Source: Saprospiraceae bacterium UBA3362 (GTDB lineage Bacteria > Bacteroidota > Bacteroidia > Chitinophagales > Saprospiraceae). Taken from it: a stretch of 52,832 bases of DNA. The notes below the pieces were generated by a model that saw nothing but the letters and a program-made list of their open reading frames with translations, ran no database searches and was not told the DNA's origin. The stretch is taken from the NCBI GenBank assembly GCA_002360455.1, contig DEQQ01000089.1, positions 1 through 52,832 on the forward strand. The letters are read 5' to 3'. This document shows, one piece after another, positions 36,801 to 45,786 of this stretch; position 1 is the first letter of the stretch; every line of letters starts with the position of its first letter. Position numbers and translations under genes: made by a program.

Positions 36801-37875
36801 TTTAGATACCTTGCAATGGATTCATGTTGCACTTACAGTTTATCAGGATTCTGTAAGGCTTTATAGAAATGGCGAATATTGGACTTACAAAGGAAATTTT
36901 TCCGGGTTTGATTTTTCTTCCACTCCTTGGGTAATAGGTCAAGGAGTTCCCGGTCAGTGTGGAGATTTTTATGGACAAATGGAGGACTTGAAAATTTATA
37001 ACAGAACTTTGTCTCAAGAAGAAATTCAGCAGAATATGCATTTAATTCGTCCTGAAGGAGAAAACGGTTTGGTTGCTTATTATCAGTTTAACGAATCAAA
37101 GAATACCTTTGCTTATGATCGCGTTGGTCTTTCGCATTGCGCTCTTTCGAATGCAAAATTAATACCGTCCACAGCTCCGCTTGGACCCGGATCAAGTCAA
37201 AAAATACAGCTTCAAAATGGAGAAAATTCGTTTGATAAAACCGGACTAAAAGTCAACACTTCTTCCAATTCTACAGCCAATAGAAATTGGTGGTCTTATC
37301 AGATAGTGAACTCAGCGGACTCTTTTCCAAATTCTAGTGGAATGTTTCCGAATAAATATTGGATCATCAGAACGTTTGATTCAAAAGCGAAGCAAGAATG
37401 TAGTAGTTTGAAATTGAAAAACCCAGGAATTAAGCTGGCCGACTATTATTATTTTCCCAAATACATTAGATTATATCAAAGAGACAGCGCCAATTCTTAT
37501 TTAAATAAATGGCAACTCATTGGTGTTGCGACAGAGATCGATTTATCTAAAGATGAAATTAGTTTTGGATCCTTAAATGATCTCGAAGGGCAATTAGCCA
37601 TCGAGGTTTTGCCTAATCCAAGTGTCAATACAGATAATCAAATCCAGCAAAGGGATTTGAGTTTGTATCCGAATCCGGCACAAGATCAATTGATCATTAC
37701 TTATACTGCAAATAGGGCAAATGAATGGCTTATTTTATACGATGTGACGGGTAGGGAATGGAAGCGCGTTTCAACTCGAGCACCATTTCAATTTGCTTTG
37801 GATATAAGTGATATAAGCAGCGGTGTATATCTTTTGAAATACAGCAATGAGGTAGTTTACTTTATCAAAAAATAA
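33889..37875 (+). CDS. Giant BNR/sortilin-like propeller protein with LamG and T9SS domains
   Basis: 1328 aa. The in-frame GTG at 33931 (KKFVILVFLF) gives a neater signal peptide than the first ATG; cleavage is expected after SYGQ. Residues about 110-780 hold ten or so BNR/VPS10-type blades with KSTDGGKTW, RSNDAGENW, RSIDGGKTF and KSIDGGNTW motifs. A PKD-like domain (about 800-870), a concanavalin/LamG domain (about 885-1060; DLSSRGDYGTIP, MEDLKIYNRTLSQEE) and a type A T9SS tail (YPNPAQDQLIITY, GVYLLKYS) follow. It is probably a surface-bound or released hydrolase- or adhesin-like protein. The flippase gene starts 16 bp after its stop. Confidence 0.85.
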   Translation: MSILLLLLQKLYIKVKKFVILVFLFSSSFQSYGQFIIEPDKPQPSAEMPGWAKLLYQNPINMIQLDDAYQNYYKTHAFEKNNYTRYYKRLIRLNQDLIDEQGFLKERTIEPAESNLGIANRQGNAWKAYTSMETFFLERNQEACPWQTNVYKLSVCKNKPEVLIAGTETGALFISKDKAKTWNQIALNTSISPEAICIDPIDPDIIYSAPNGFVRKSTDGGKTWRDVYQKANFEFYEISIHPANSSIILAGGDDGLIRSTNGGLDWTTITTDKVCDIKFSPINESHVFILRYNLTAARYEVWKSTDGGQTFVIKNKFWHNLKDGGARLALTAADENRVYVIVLTTTEGPYLMRSNDAGENWVIQAKGSYSGYSSKEFPMDNWQGYYDLAIMASQKNADQVITGTGSTFRSIDGGKTFKLIGGYGGAIPLHPDLQSCASVGSDSYVATDGGITYSTDFFDDPKNAVARNFGLYGTDFWGFDIGWNEKIMVGGRYHNGNTVYHENYNGKFIRMGGAESPTGYVNPIENRQTFFSDIGAYQMPFKYDTSWKYFNIPSSVWPNESYYQMHGSRMVWSPVCYSTVYLGYVHILYKSVNNGASYQEIFRLPNTNEQLETIEISRSNPSVIYISTRNNPQGEGLMYKSTDGGQHFTMMPNPPGTTGGQRRVNTIVVSPDDENVVYRFFRTGNASNKVFKSIDGGNTWTNLTTATISNFNINSVCYQYGTDGGIYIACDGGKVFYRNNQNSDWVNYSDGLCINHVGRLLRPFYRDGILISGSNMGIWEIPLIEKSKPLAQPSVNKQVSECVRDTFYFGDYSVLELDSLTSWSWQISGAQYVSDTTKQSVKAVFGKPGKYSVTLTVKNSQGINSKTVLDMVEVKENTCKIDSFTNKTLDLSSRGDYGTIPPIPALKDAKGFSCMAWINLKGKQDCFTQILSNWNSNVGFGFGFAFQGYVQTRNLTFFWKGVPYQLTSPFNLDTLQWIHVALTVYQDSVRLYRNGEYWTYKGNFSGFDFSSTPWVIGQGVPGQCGDFYGQMEDLKIYNRTLSQEEIQQNMHLIRPEGENGLVAYYQFNESKNTFAYDRVGLSHCALSNAKLIPSTAPLGPGSSQKIQLQNGENSFDKTGLKVNTSSNSTANRNWWSYQIVNSADSFPNSSGMFPNKYWIIRTFDSKAKQECSSLKLKNPGIKLADYYYFPKYIRLYQRDSANSYLNKWQLIGVATEIDLSKDEISFGSLNDLEGQLAIEVLPNPSVNTDNQIQQRDLSLYPNPAQDQLIITYTANRANEWLILYDVTGREWKRVSTRAPFQFALDISDISSGVYLLKYSNEVVYFIKK

Positions 37876-37891
37876 ATCAGAATGTTTATTC

Positions 37892-39385
37892 ATGGGGGTT
37901 GTTGCTAGACAAAGTATTAAAGCAAGCATAGTAAATTATATAGGCTTAGGAGTGAGCCTACTTTCTACTTTGTTTATATTTCCTTTGGACCTTAAACTCT
38001 ATGGATTATATGGATTTATTATCAGCACTTCTATTATTTTAACAGCCTTGTCATCCTTTGGATCGGGAGGAGTAGCGGTGCGTTATTTTCCTAAATACCA
38101 AGACGCAGAAAATGGTCATGGAGGCTTGTTGAAACTAAGTTTGCTGATCAACTGTTTAGGATGGGTAATTTTTACTGCTTTATTCTTTCTGTTTTATCCT
38201 GCTATTAAACAATACACCTTACAAAAGAATCAAGATGCCTTGCCTTATCTCACGTATATTATACCTTTGGTTTTCGCCATTTCATTGTATGGATTATTTA
38301 ATAATTATCTGATGAATTTTCATCGAGTGGCAATGCCCTCAGCCATTACCAACTCTTTGAAAATTGCTTTGCCCTTACTTTTTTTATTATGTTATTTTCA
38401 TACTATAACCATACATCAATTTTTTCTTTTGCTCTGTCTTTTTAGTTTTGGGCAATTGCTATTAATTGTATTATATACTTATCAACAAGGGCAGCTGTTT
38501 TTGAGACGACCTATTCTCGCACTCACAGATCAGCAGTATAAATCTATGTTGGTATATTCCTTTTTGAGTGTGTTTGGTGGGCTTGCATCAGTAATTGCTC
38601 TGCAATTTGATTCCATTATGGTGGCCAATTTATTAGGTTTGGAGGCAAATGGGAAGTATATGTTGGCGGTTTTTATGGCTGCAAGCTGTTATATACCTGC
38701 TACGATGATTTTGACTGCCATGTTGCCGGTAATTTCTAAGCATTTGAATGATAATAATTTAATCGAATTGAATAAAGCCTATAAAAACGTAAGTGTGGCA
38801 GTTTTAATTCCCACATTATTTTTAGCATCCGGCCTTTTTATATGTTTTGTTCCCTTAAGAGATTTGATGGTCAATAGCGAGAAACTGAATGGAGTAGCAA
38901 CAGCCTTGGTTTTTTTGATGTTTGCAAGAATTGTAGATGGAGCAACAAGTATTAATGGTTATATTTTAAGTTTTTCAACTTATTATAAGTACGATTTAGT
39001 TTTTTTAATTTTACTTAGTGTGAGCAATGTTTATTTAAACTCAAAACTAATTCCACTTTTAAACATATCCGGCGCAGCAATAGCCACTTTTATTTCTGTG
39101 TGTTTGTATAACTTTGCTAAGTCTGTTTTTATTTATAAGAAATTCAATCTACACCCACTTACATCATCCCTTTTTATTTTGATTGCTTTGTCCCTGATAT
39201 TATCGGCAGCCTTATTTTATATACCTAGAACCTCATTTCCCGTTTTAGATATATTGATACGGGGAGTTTTGTTTTCTTCCATTTATCTGTCAGGCTGTTA
39301 TTATCTTAACATATCTAAAGAATACAACCAACTTTTAGATCATATTTTCAGTATGTTAAAAACAAAAGTTTTGCGATTTAAATAA
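37892..39385 (+). CDS. Oligosaccharide flippase (MOP/Wzx-like)
   Basis: 497 aa with about fourteen hydrophobic helices, the size of polysaccharide transporters. The N-terminus VARQSIKASIVNYIGLGVSLLSTLFIFP and the mid-protein segment LQFDSIMVANLLGLEANGKYMLAVFMAASCYIPATM are typical of the PST family. It would flip undecaprenyl- or polyprenyl-linked glycan across the inner membrane. It is just downstream of the giant BNR gene and not near a glycan operon, so the substrate is unknown. Confidence 0.85.
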   Translation: MGVVARQSIKASIVNYIGLGVSLLSTLFIFPLDLKLYGLYGFIISTSIILTALSSFGSGGVAVRYFPKYQDAENGHGGLLKLSLLINCLGWVIFTALFFLFYPAIKQYTLQKNQDALPYLTYIIPLVFAISLYGLFNNYLMNFHRVAMPSAITNSLKIALPLLFLLCYFHTITIHQFFLLLCLFSFGQLLLIVLYTYQQGQLFLRRPILALTDQQYKSMLVYSFLSVFGGLASVIALQFDSIMVANLLGLEANGKYMLAVFMAASCYIPATMILTAMLPVISKHLNDNNLIELNKAYKNVSVAVLIPTLFLASGLFICFVPLRDLMVNSEKLNGVATALVFLMFARIVDGATSINGYILSFSTYYKYDLVFLILLSVSNVYLNSKLIPLLNISGAAIATFISVCLYNFAKSVFIYKKFNLHPLTSSLFILIALSLILSAALFYIPRTSFPVLDILIRGVLFSSIYLSGCYYLNISKEYNQLLDHIFSMLKTKVLRFK

Positions 39386-39403
39386 TGCCTTCCAAATAAT
39401 CTG

Positions 39404-42400
39404 TTATCGCAATAAAGTTAAAGCCTGTTTGATGCTAATATCTTTAGTTTGATTGCAATCTAAAATGGTAGCTTTGATTACCGCAATGTAGGTGTCAGGA
39501 GCCTGAGCCTCGCCCTTCCAATTTCCATCCCATCCAAAAGTTTTGTCCTGAGTCGCAAATACTTTTTGGCCCCATCTGTTAAAAATTTGGAGTTCATAAC
39601 TTACGACCTCTGCCTCAAAGCTGATGAAAGGTCTGTAAGTTCTATTTTCCACCTGTCCATTTGGCGCAAATACATTGGGCAGCTGAATAATTTCAAATTG
39701 CCTTTCTAATACATCAATCACTACAAATGGTTTTGTAATGGATTCGCAATCAAAAATATCGGTATAGGTCAATTTGTATATTCCAAAATCATTTACTGTG
39801 CGGAGAGGATTTGTACTGTTATCGTCCCATTTATATTTCACTTGAATGTTGTTGTGATTATAAGTTCCATTCAATTGTACAGTTTCTTTTTTGCATAGTG
39901 GAATCGTATCCGGATGAGAAAGATCTTGAGCTAATGCAGGATGGGCATCTATTCTAATAAAGGCTTCATAGACACAGGATCTTGCATCGGTTATTCTTAA
40001 AGTATAGGATCCAACGGCAAGATTATTGATCATGGTAGTGTTGTCGGGATAATTTTGGTTATTCAATTTTAATGTAAACGGAGCTGTGCCTTCAGTATAC
40101 AAGATGTCAATGGAAGCGGTAGCTTTATTTTTGCAGGATCTATCATTGGTTACTTCAACATTAAGTTGTTTTGCAAAACTTATAGTGATTGAGCCCGTAG
40201 TGTGGCAGCCATTTTTTTGATAAGAAATGTATTGATATGTACCTGAAAGATTAAAAGTGGTAGACATTCCTCTGTTATTAGATTTTATAGATTTGCCTTG
40301 GCTGTCCTTCCAAACCAATGAGTCGATGGCAGAAAAAGGATTTTGCAAATGGGTCCATGTTGTGGTAGCACAATCCAAATTAATCACACTATCAGTAGCG
40401 AAAACACGAATTCTCTGAGTGTCAATTTTGATTTCGATAGTATCTCTACTAATACATTCAGGGTTGGGAGTATTTATTGTAAAAACGTAAAAACCGGGTA
40501 TGCTTATGGGTTGGATAATCTGTGATTGTCTTGCTGTGTCAATTCCCGGGCCTGACCACTTAAAGCTGTAGCTTGTTCTGATATTGGAGAGAGAAGGGTT
40601 TATTACAGCAATATTGTTTTTGCAATTGATAGTTTGATCAAAGCCTAATCTTCCTATCGGTTTTACTAAATTTTTTGTTACAACAACGGTATCCAGCGAA
40701 AGACACTGTGTAGCCGTATCCAATACAGATAAAATATAGCTGCCCGCAACATTCACAATGGGCTTTTTTAGATTTTGATTGGTCAGGTTAATGCCGGGTC
40801 CTGTCCAAAGAATTCGACTCAAGGAGTCAGGGTAATTAATGCGCCCGTCTAAGCTTACAAATTCATTATCACAATCTATAAGCTTGTCTAATCCTGCTGA
40901 AATATCCGGTTTATTTCCTTTGAATAAAATAAAAATGGAGTCTATGTCCTCACAATGAGAGACCGTATCACGCAAGATCAATTTATACCAGCCACCTAGA
41001 CCGACTTTTACTCCATTGGTGGACTTTGACCCAATTCCGAGTCCAATCCATGTGAACTTCAAATTAATACCGATACTGCCCGCCGTATTGATCAATACAC
41101 TGTCAACACCGCAACCAATGTCCGAGGTTTTTGATAATTTAATTTCGGGGAAAACAATAGGTTTGGTGATATAAACATAATCTGTGTCTCTGCATGAATT
41201 TTCTCTGTTGATTACAATTATCCTATAGATTCCTGTATCACTCACTGTTGGATTTCTTTGATCTAGATTTCCTGCATTGATGCCCGGACCGGACCATCGA
41301 TAATCAATAGAATTTCCAAAACTCATCAAAGGTCCACCAAGTCTGATGCTATTGCTATCACAAGGTATGAGTCGGTCGATGCCTGCATCTGCTATTGGTG
41401 CATCTTGATCTAACAACACCCTTACCGTATCTGATGAAATACAATCATTATCCAAATTCTTTACGATAATGATGTATTGCCCCGGTAACTGAACTGTTTG
41501 AAGCTTATTTTCTTTCAATGAATCGATGATTCCGGGACCTATCCATTCAATGTAGAATGAAGTTCCGGAATTTGTGCTATCGGAGCCTAATATTACTTTT
41601 TTATTTATGCAATCAAGGACTTGATCTTTTCCGGCATTTGCCTTTGGTTTTGCAATGTCTTCTTTTACTTCTACTGTATCTTTTCCAAAACAACCGGAGA
41701 CTGTGTCAATGGTTGTGAGATAATAAGTGCCCGGTGTTGATAAAAATGGATTTCCAATATTTCTATTGGCATTATTAATTCCGGGGCCTGACCAATAAAA
41801 TTTTCTTGAGGCATTAGTATCGATTCGAAAAGGAGTGAGCTCGATTGATGTAATAGAACAGGTCAAGGTTTTGTCCTGACCTGCATTGACATCTGGTGTA
41901 GGTCTGACTTCAATAAAAACAGATTCAAAAGCCTCGCAGCCCAATGGAGAAATCACCTTGGCAAGAAAAGACTGAGTGAACTCCGGACATACGGTGACTT
42001 GATTGCTACTGTCCACATCCACCCAGATGGCCTTATTTTCTCTTTTACTCAAAATAATCATATCAGCACAATCGCCTTTACAAATGGGATTCTTAGAAAC
42101 TTGGATCCCTAAAGTAGGAATTTCACCTTTGCGAACATAAATTCCTGTACTATCCGAACAGCCAAAGCTATCTACTGCGATTAATGTAATGTATCCTTCT
42201 TGGTTGACAAAATTGGATTGGGTTGTAGTGCCATTGCTCCATTGATACGAGACAAATGCATCTGATGCTTTTAAGTTGGCGAAAGTACCGTCACAAAATG
42301 CTGTATCGCCTTTGACTGTCAATTGAGGATCCGGCATAAACACCATTCGAATTTCCGAAGTTTTCAATTCAGGAATTTGTGGACTTTGCAATAGAGCTTG

Positions 42401-43516
42401 ATTGATAGTGCGCCCATTGCATCTGCATTGATCATCTCGAATTTCTTTTGGAAGCAGTACTTTGATCGTATCTGTAGTCCAAATTTCTTTCCATTGAAGA
42501 TGAAGAATTTCTTTATTGATTAATGGCTTGATGTTGCCTCCCGAATCTAGCAAATTGAGAGTAAAACAGAGACTGTCTTGCCCGTAGTTAGTTGCATCTT
42601 TATTCAGATTAAGTAAGTAGCTCTGTCCATTGGTATTAAAAATAGTGGATTTGTTCAATGGCACTGAATTGTTGTCAATATTAAGATGCCATCTACCTCC
42701 CAGATGGATGGGTACTGTTAACTGAATGGTATCGTAAACAGCAGTATCCTGACATAGAATATAATCAATAAAACACTTGCGTAAAGGACATAAATTTTCC
42801 ATTTCTTGGACAAGATTATTGCCCAGTACTTCAAGATAATCTTGAAAATTGTGAACTAAAATTTTATTATTGGGGTCTAATTGAAAAATGACATTTTGCC
42901 TCGCATTCCAAGAATAACTTGTTGTGTCTTTTTGTATTTTAATATTAGCCAACATGCTGTCCGCAGTACATGAACTAGAATCAATATTGACTAATGTTTG
43001 ATCTACAGAAAAAGTTTCACAACGCCCTTCCAGTTCAAAAGACCAAAGAGGCATGGGTGCGTTGAGCAGTGCAAGAGTTCTCTTATTCCCACAAGAATCA
43101 GCTGGAGATTGATGTAACTCAGGATTTGAATAATCCAAATTTATTTTGTAGTCAATTTCTTCAAACTTAAAAGATCTGTTTTCAAAAAAGACTATAACTG
43201 TATCTTCAGAGATGCATGGAGCAAAGGGAACATGATAGACGAATCTAAAAATTCCACATTGGTTCACTTGAACCTTTGTAACTCCCGGAAGGACGCTATC
43301 CAAGTCTACGATCTGTTCGGTGGCCGGGTCGCAAACAAAACTCCAATATCCTCCCGTAGGCAATCCCGATAAATTATAAACAAAGCCGCATACAAGTGTA
43401 TCTTGCCCGGCATTTGCACAGGGTTGGGCAAATGCGATGCTCATAGAGCAGAAAAAAGAAACAAGGAATGCGAAGTTTTTCATCAGAATTGATTTTATAA
43501 ATCTATGTTTTTTCAT
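39404..43516 (-). CDS. Giant repeat adhesin with T9SS type B sorting domain
   Basis: 1370 aa; the ATG at 43483 (MKNFAFLVSFF) is the likelier start with cleavage after AFAQ. The middle (about 400-1100) contains some seven PKD-like repeats with the pattern AGQDKxLxC...W(S/T)GPGI...NPxxSxxGxYxxxVxNxxxxC, and one SprB-like repeat (about 1130-1190: DRSCKNKATASIDILY...GSYTLRITDARSC). The last 90 residues form the type B (CHU_C) gliding-motility-associated domain: PNVFAPNG near its start, then YELQIFNRWGQKVFAT and WDGNWKGEAQAPDTYIA. It is probably exported by T9SS and attached or released as an adhesin. Confidence 0.9.
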   Translation of the reverse strand: MKKHRFIKSILMKNFAFLVSFFCSMSIAFAQPCANAGQDTLVCGFVYNLSGLPTGGYWSFVCDPATEQIVDLDSVLPGVTKVQVNQCGIFRFVYHVPFAPCISEDTVIVFFENRSFKFEEIDYKINLDYSNPELHQSPADSCGNKRTLALLNAPMPLWSFELEGRCETFSVDQTLVNIDSSSCTADSMLANIKIQKDTTSYSWNARQNVIFQLDPNNKILVHNFQDYLEVLGNNLVQEMENLCPLRKCFIDYILCQDTAVYDTIQLTVPIHLGGRWHLNIDNNSVPLNKSTIFNTNGQSYLLNLNKDATNYGQDSLCFTLNLLDSGGNIKPLINKEILHLQWKEIWTTDTIKVLLPKEIRDDQCRCNGRTINQALLQSPQIPELKTSEIRMVFMPDPQLTVKGDTAFCDGTFANLKASDAFVSYQWSNGTTTQSNFVNQEGYITLIAVDSFGCSDSTGIYVRKGEIPTLGIQVSKNPICKGDCADMIILSKRENKAIWVDVDSSNQVTVCPEFTQSFLAKVISPLGCEAFESVFIEVRPTPDVNAGQDKTLTCSITSIELTPFRIDTNASRKFYWSGPGINNANRNIGNPFLSTPGTYYLTTIDTVSGCFGKDTVEVKEDIAKPKANAGKDQVLDCINKKVILGSDSTNSGTSFYIEWIGPGIIDSLKENKLQTVQLPGQYIIIVKNLDNDCISSDTVRVLLDQDAPIADAGIDRLIPCDSNSIRLGGPLMSFGNSIDYRWSGPGINAGNLDQRNPTVSDTGIYRIIVINRENSCRDTDYVYITKPIVFPEIKLSKTSDIGCGVDSVLINTAGSIGINLKFTWIGLGIGSKSTNGVKVGLGGWYKLILRDTVSHCEDIDSIFILFKGNKPDISAGLDKLIDCDNEFVSLDGRINYPDSLSRILWTGPGINLTNQNLKKPIVNVAGSYILSVLDTATQCLSLDTVVVTKNLVKPIGRLGFDQTINCKNNIAVINPSLSNIRTSYSFKWSGPGIDTARQSQIIQPISIPGFYVFTINTPNPECISRDTIEIKIDTQRIRVFATDSVINLDCATTTWTHLQNPFSAIDSLVWKDSQGKSIKSNNRGMSTTFNLSGTYQYISYQKNGCHTTGSITISFAKQLNVEVTNDRSCKNKATASIDILYTEGTAPFTLKLNNQNYPDNTTMINNLAVGSYTLRITDARSCVYEAFIRIDAHPALAQDLSHPDTIPLCKKETVQLNGTYNHNNIQVKYKWDDNSTNPLRTVNDFGIYKLTYTDIFDCESITKPFVVIDVLERQFEIIQLPNVFAPNGQVENRTYRPFISFEAEVVSYELQIFNRWGQKVFATQDKTFGWDGNWKGEAQAPDTYIAVIKATILDCNQTKDISIKQALTLLR

Positions 43517-43673
43517 TTTCTAATATGCCTTTAAGCTTGTTTTTCCCTGTTTGCAGGATAAATTTTGGTTTCAATTAAAATCATATTTAACCCCTAAAAG
43601 CACATAATCATATTAAACAATCAGATAATGTGAAAATAGTGCCAAATTTGATATTTGGACTAAGTTTTTCATT

Positions 43674-43773
43674 GCGTGAGGAGTCCGGAAGGTTTCCCGC
43701 AGAGCGGGAAAGTGCAAAGCACGGAGTGAAAAGAACCCTGTAGGCCTCCGACCCTCATTTATGAGGGTCACGC
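43674..43773 (+). ncRNA. Structured RNA candidate, copy B
   Basis: Closing stem GCGTG/CACGC (43674-43678 with 43769-43773), inner AGG/CCT pairs, hairpin TTTCCCGC-AGA-GCGGGAAA (43693-43711), hairpin GTGC-AAA-GCAC (43712-43722), the core GGAGTGAAAAGAACCC, and hairpin ACCCTCAT/ATGAGGGT (43751-43768). The layout matches copy A at 25681-25775 step by step, while stem bases differ and stay paired, which is the pattern of an RNA under structural selection. Function and exact ends are unknown. Confidence 0.6.
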
Positions 43774-43954
43774 ACTCATCCTAATTATCTGCATGATATG
43801 AAATACGCTGTTTTCAGATCAAAATTTGATTTTGTGGATTGGCTATGGGAGTTTTCTTGTAGAGACGTATTAGAATTGCAAATATATATAAATAATTATA
43901 ATATTATTGGGAAATTCGTTTTGGAATAAAGGGAAACAGGATCTATAAAAATTT

Positions 43955-43962
43955 TATCTTTG
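43955..43962 (+). promoter_or_regulatory. -7 element for the KAS III gene
   Basis: TATCTTTG matches TAnnTTTG and lies 21 bp before the ATG at 43984. Confidence 0.5.
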
Positions 43963-43983
43963 TCGATATAAAATTGTCAATTT

Positions 43984-45042
43984 ATGAAATTGAACTCGAA
44001 GATTGCCGGGTTGGGTTATTATGTACCGGAAAGAATCGTCAGCAACCAAGATCTTGAAAAAGTCATGGAAACCACTGATGAATGGATTCAAGAACGCACC
44101 GGGATTCAAAATAGAAGGTACGGGAAACCGCACGAGGAAACCACTACAACTATGGCGGCAAAGGCAGCAACCATTGCCATTGAAAGGGCCGGCATCGACA
44201 AAGAGGCAATTGATTTTATTATTTTTGCTACCCTTAGTCCAGATTATTTTTTTCCAGGCTGTGGTGTTTTATTGCAGCGCGAGCTCAAGATTACTCACAA
44301 GGAGGCAGCAGCTTTGGATATAAGAAATCAGTGTTCCGGCTTTTTATATGGATTGTCCATTGCAGATCAGTTTATAAAGACCGGGCAATACAAAAATATA
44401 CTTTTAGTTGGTGCAGAAATGCATTCTATGGGTTTGGATTTTACGACTCGCGGAAGAAATGTCACGGTAATTTTTGGTGATGGAGCAGGAGCAGCCATCA
44501 TTCAACCCACAGAGGAAGAGGGTGGGATCCTTACCACTCACTTGCATTCTGACGGTTCACATGCAGAAGAATTGGCCTTTATCAATCCAGGCTGTCACGG
44601 TGGATATCACTTGGGCAAAGAACGATTTGGGTATCCTGAGCAAGAATATGGTGGAATTTTTCTTACAGAGAAGATGTGGAAAGAAGAAGATATTTATCCC
44701 AATATGAATGGGCAATTGGTCTTTAAAACTGCTGTTACAAAATTTCCTGAAGTAATCCAAGAGGCATTGGATAAAACAGGATTGAAATCCACTGATATTA
44801 GTTTGCTGGTACCGCATCAAGCCAATTTGCGAATCAGTCAGTTTGTGCAAAAAAAGTTGGGTTTATCTGATGATCAAGTTTGGAATAATATTCAAAAATA
44901 TGGAAATACAACAGCTGCATCTGTTCCAATAGCATTGACTGAAGCTTGGGAGGCAGGAAAGGTTAAAAAAGGAGATTTGGTTTGTCTTGCTGCTTTTGGC
45001 AGTGGGTTTACTTGGGGTTCAGCATTGATCAGATGGATATAA
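43984..45042 (+). CDS. 3-oxoacyl-ACP synthase III (KAS III) family protein
   Basis: 352 aa, slightly longer than typical FabH. The Cys-His-Asn triad is complete: Cys117 in RNQCSGFLYGL, His278 in VPHQANLRI and Asn308 in YGNTTAASVP. DEWIQERTGIQNRR is the canonical N-terminal motif, and FGDGAGAAI and GSGFTWGSALI complete the fold. It may start fatty-acid chains with acetyl-CoA or a special starter; a specialised role cannot be excluded because the gene stands apart from other fab genes. The last 10 bp overlap the start of bshB1. Confidence 0.9.
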   Translation: MKLNSKIAGLGYYVPERIVSNQDLEKVMETTDEWIQERTGIQNRRYGKPHEETTTTMAAKAATIAIERAGIDKEAIDFIIFATLSPDYFFPGCGVLLQRELKITHKEAAALDIRNQCSGFLYGLSIADQFIKTGQYKNILLVGAEMHSMGLDFTTRGRNVTVIFGDGAGAAIIQPTEEEGGILTTHLHSDGSHAEELAFINPGCHGGYHLGKERFGYPEQEYGGIFLTEKMWKEEDIYPNMNGQLVFKTAVTKFPEVIQEALDKTGLKSTDISLLVPHQANLRISQFVQKKLGLSDDQVWNNIQKYGNTTAASVPIALTEAWEAGKVKKGDLVCLAAFGSGFTWGSALIRWI

Positions 45043-45767
45043 ATAAAGTAATTGAAGTCGATATACTTGCTGTTGGAGTACATCCGGATGATGTAGAGTT
45101 GATGTGCTCCGGAACATTGCTAAAGCATATTGCAGCCGGTTTTTCGGTAGGGATTTTAGATCTAAGTCTTGGTGAGTTAGGGACAAGAGGCAATGCGAAT
45201 ATTAGAACGCAGGAGGCTTTTGCTGCTGCAAAAATTATGAAAGCCAAATTTAGAACTCAACTCAATCTTACTGATGTTTTTTTTGAATATTCTGAAAGTT
45301 CGCTTAGAGCAATAATTCAAATTATACGAGAATGTCGTCCAAAAATAGTTTTGATTAATGCCAAAACAGATCGACATCCCGATCATGGAAGAGCAGCTGT
45401 TTTGGTAAAAGACGCATGCTACTATTCAGGCTTAATCAAAATAGAAACGGAATGGGCATCCAAAAGGCAAAAAGAATGGAGACCTCAATCTGTGTATCAC
45501 TGCATCCAAGATCAATTTTTCAAGCCTGATTTTGTAGTGGATATTACGGATTTTATTGAGGCTAAAATGAATTTGATCACTACTTTCAAATCTCAGTTTT
45601 ATGACCCCAACTCAACGGAGCCGAATTCACCAATTTCAAGCAAAGATTTTTTGGATGCTGTGAAAGCTCAGGCCAAAGTAGCAGGGAGATATGTTCAAAA
45701 GGAATATGCAGAAGGGTTTCATATTACAAGACCGATAGAAATTCAAAATTTGTTCCATATCATTTAG
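45033..45767 (+). CDS. bshB1: Bacillithiol biosynthesis deacetylase BshB1
   Basis: 244 aa from the ATG at 45033 (MDINKVIEVD), which overlaps the KAS III stop by 10 bp; the open frame extends 51 bp upstream inside that gene, which is unlikely to be used. LmbE/PIG-L zinc motifs are VGVHPDDVE (His17, Asp19, Asp20) and RHPDHGRA. SLGELGTRGNANIRTQEA is diagnostic for BshB1. It removes the acetyl group from GlcNAc-malate in bacillithiol synthesis. bshC lies convergently next door; bshA is not in the window. Confidence 0.93.
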   Translation: MDINKVIEVDILAVGVHPDDVELMCSGTLLKHIAAGFSVGILDLSLGELGTRGNANIRTQEAFAAAKIMKAKFRTQLNLTDVFFEYSESSLRAIIQIIRECRPKIVLINAKTDRHPDHGRAAVLVKDACYYSGLIKIETEWASKRQKEWRPQSVYHCIQDQFFKPDFVVDITDFIEAKMNLITTFKSQFYDPNSTEPNSPISSKDFLDAVKAQAKVAGRYVQKEYAEGFHITRPIEIQNLFHII

Positions 45768-45786
45768 CCCAATTCTATTGGGTTTG
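45768..45786. terminator. Short hairpin between convergent bshB1 and bshC
   Basis: CCCAAT/ATTGGG (45768-45773 with 45777-45782) with a 3-nt loop, followed by TTTGG. It overlaps the end of bshC. A weak terminator candidate. Confidence 0.35.

Larger units (their letters stand above)
43517..43983. other. 467-bp intergenic region: hairpin, structured RNA candidate and promoter
   Basis: No coding region. It holds a small hairpin CCAAAT/ATTTGG (43642-43658), RNA candidate B (43674-43773) and the fabH promoter near 43955. The bases between are AT-rich without further recognised structure. Confidence 0.6.

Noticed and set aside
43642..43658. Hairpin CCAAAT/ATTTGG as part of RNA candidate B
   Set aside because: It lies outside the closing stem and has no counterpart beside copy A.
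44003..44323. 106-codon alternative frame within the KAS III gene
   Set aside because: It is an overlapping frame of a gene with a full catalytic triad.
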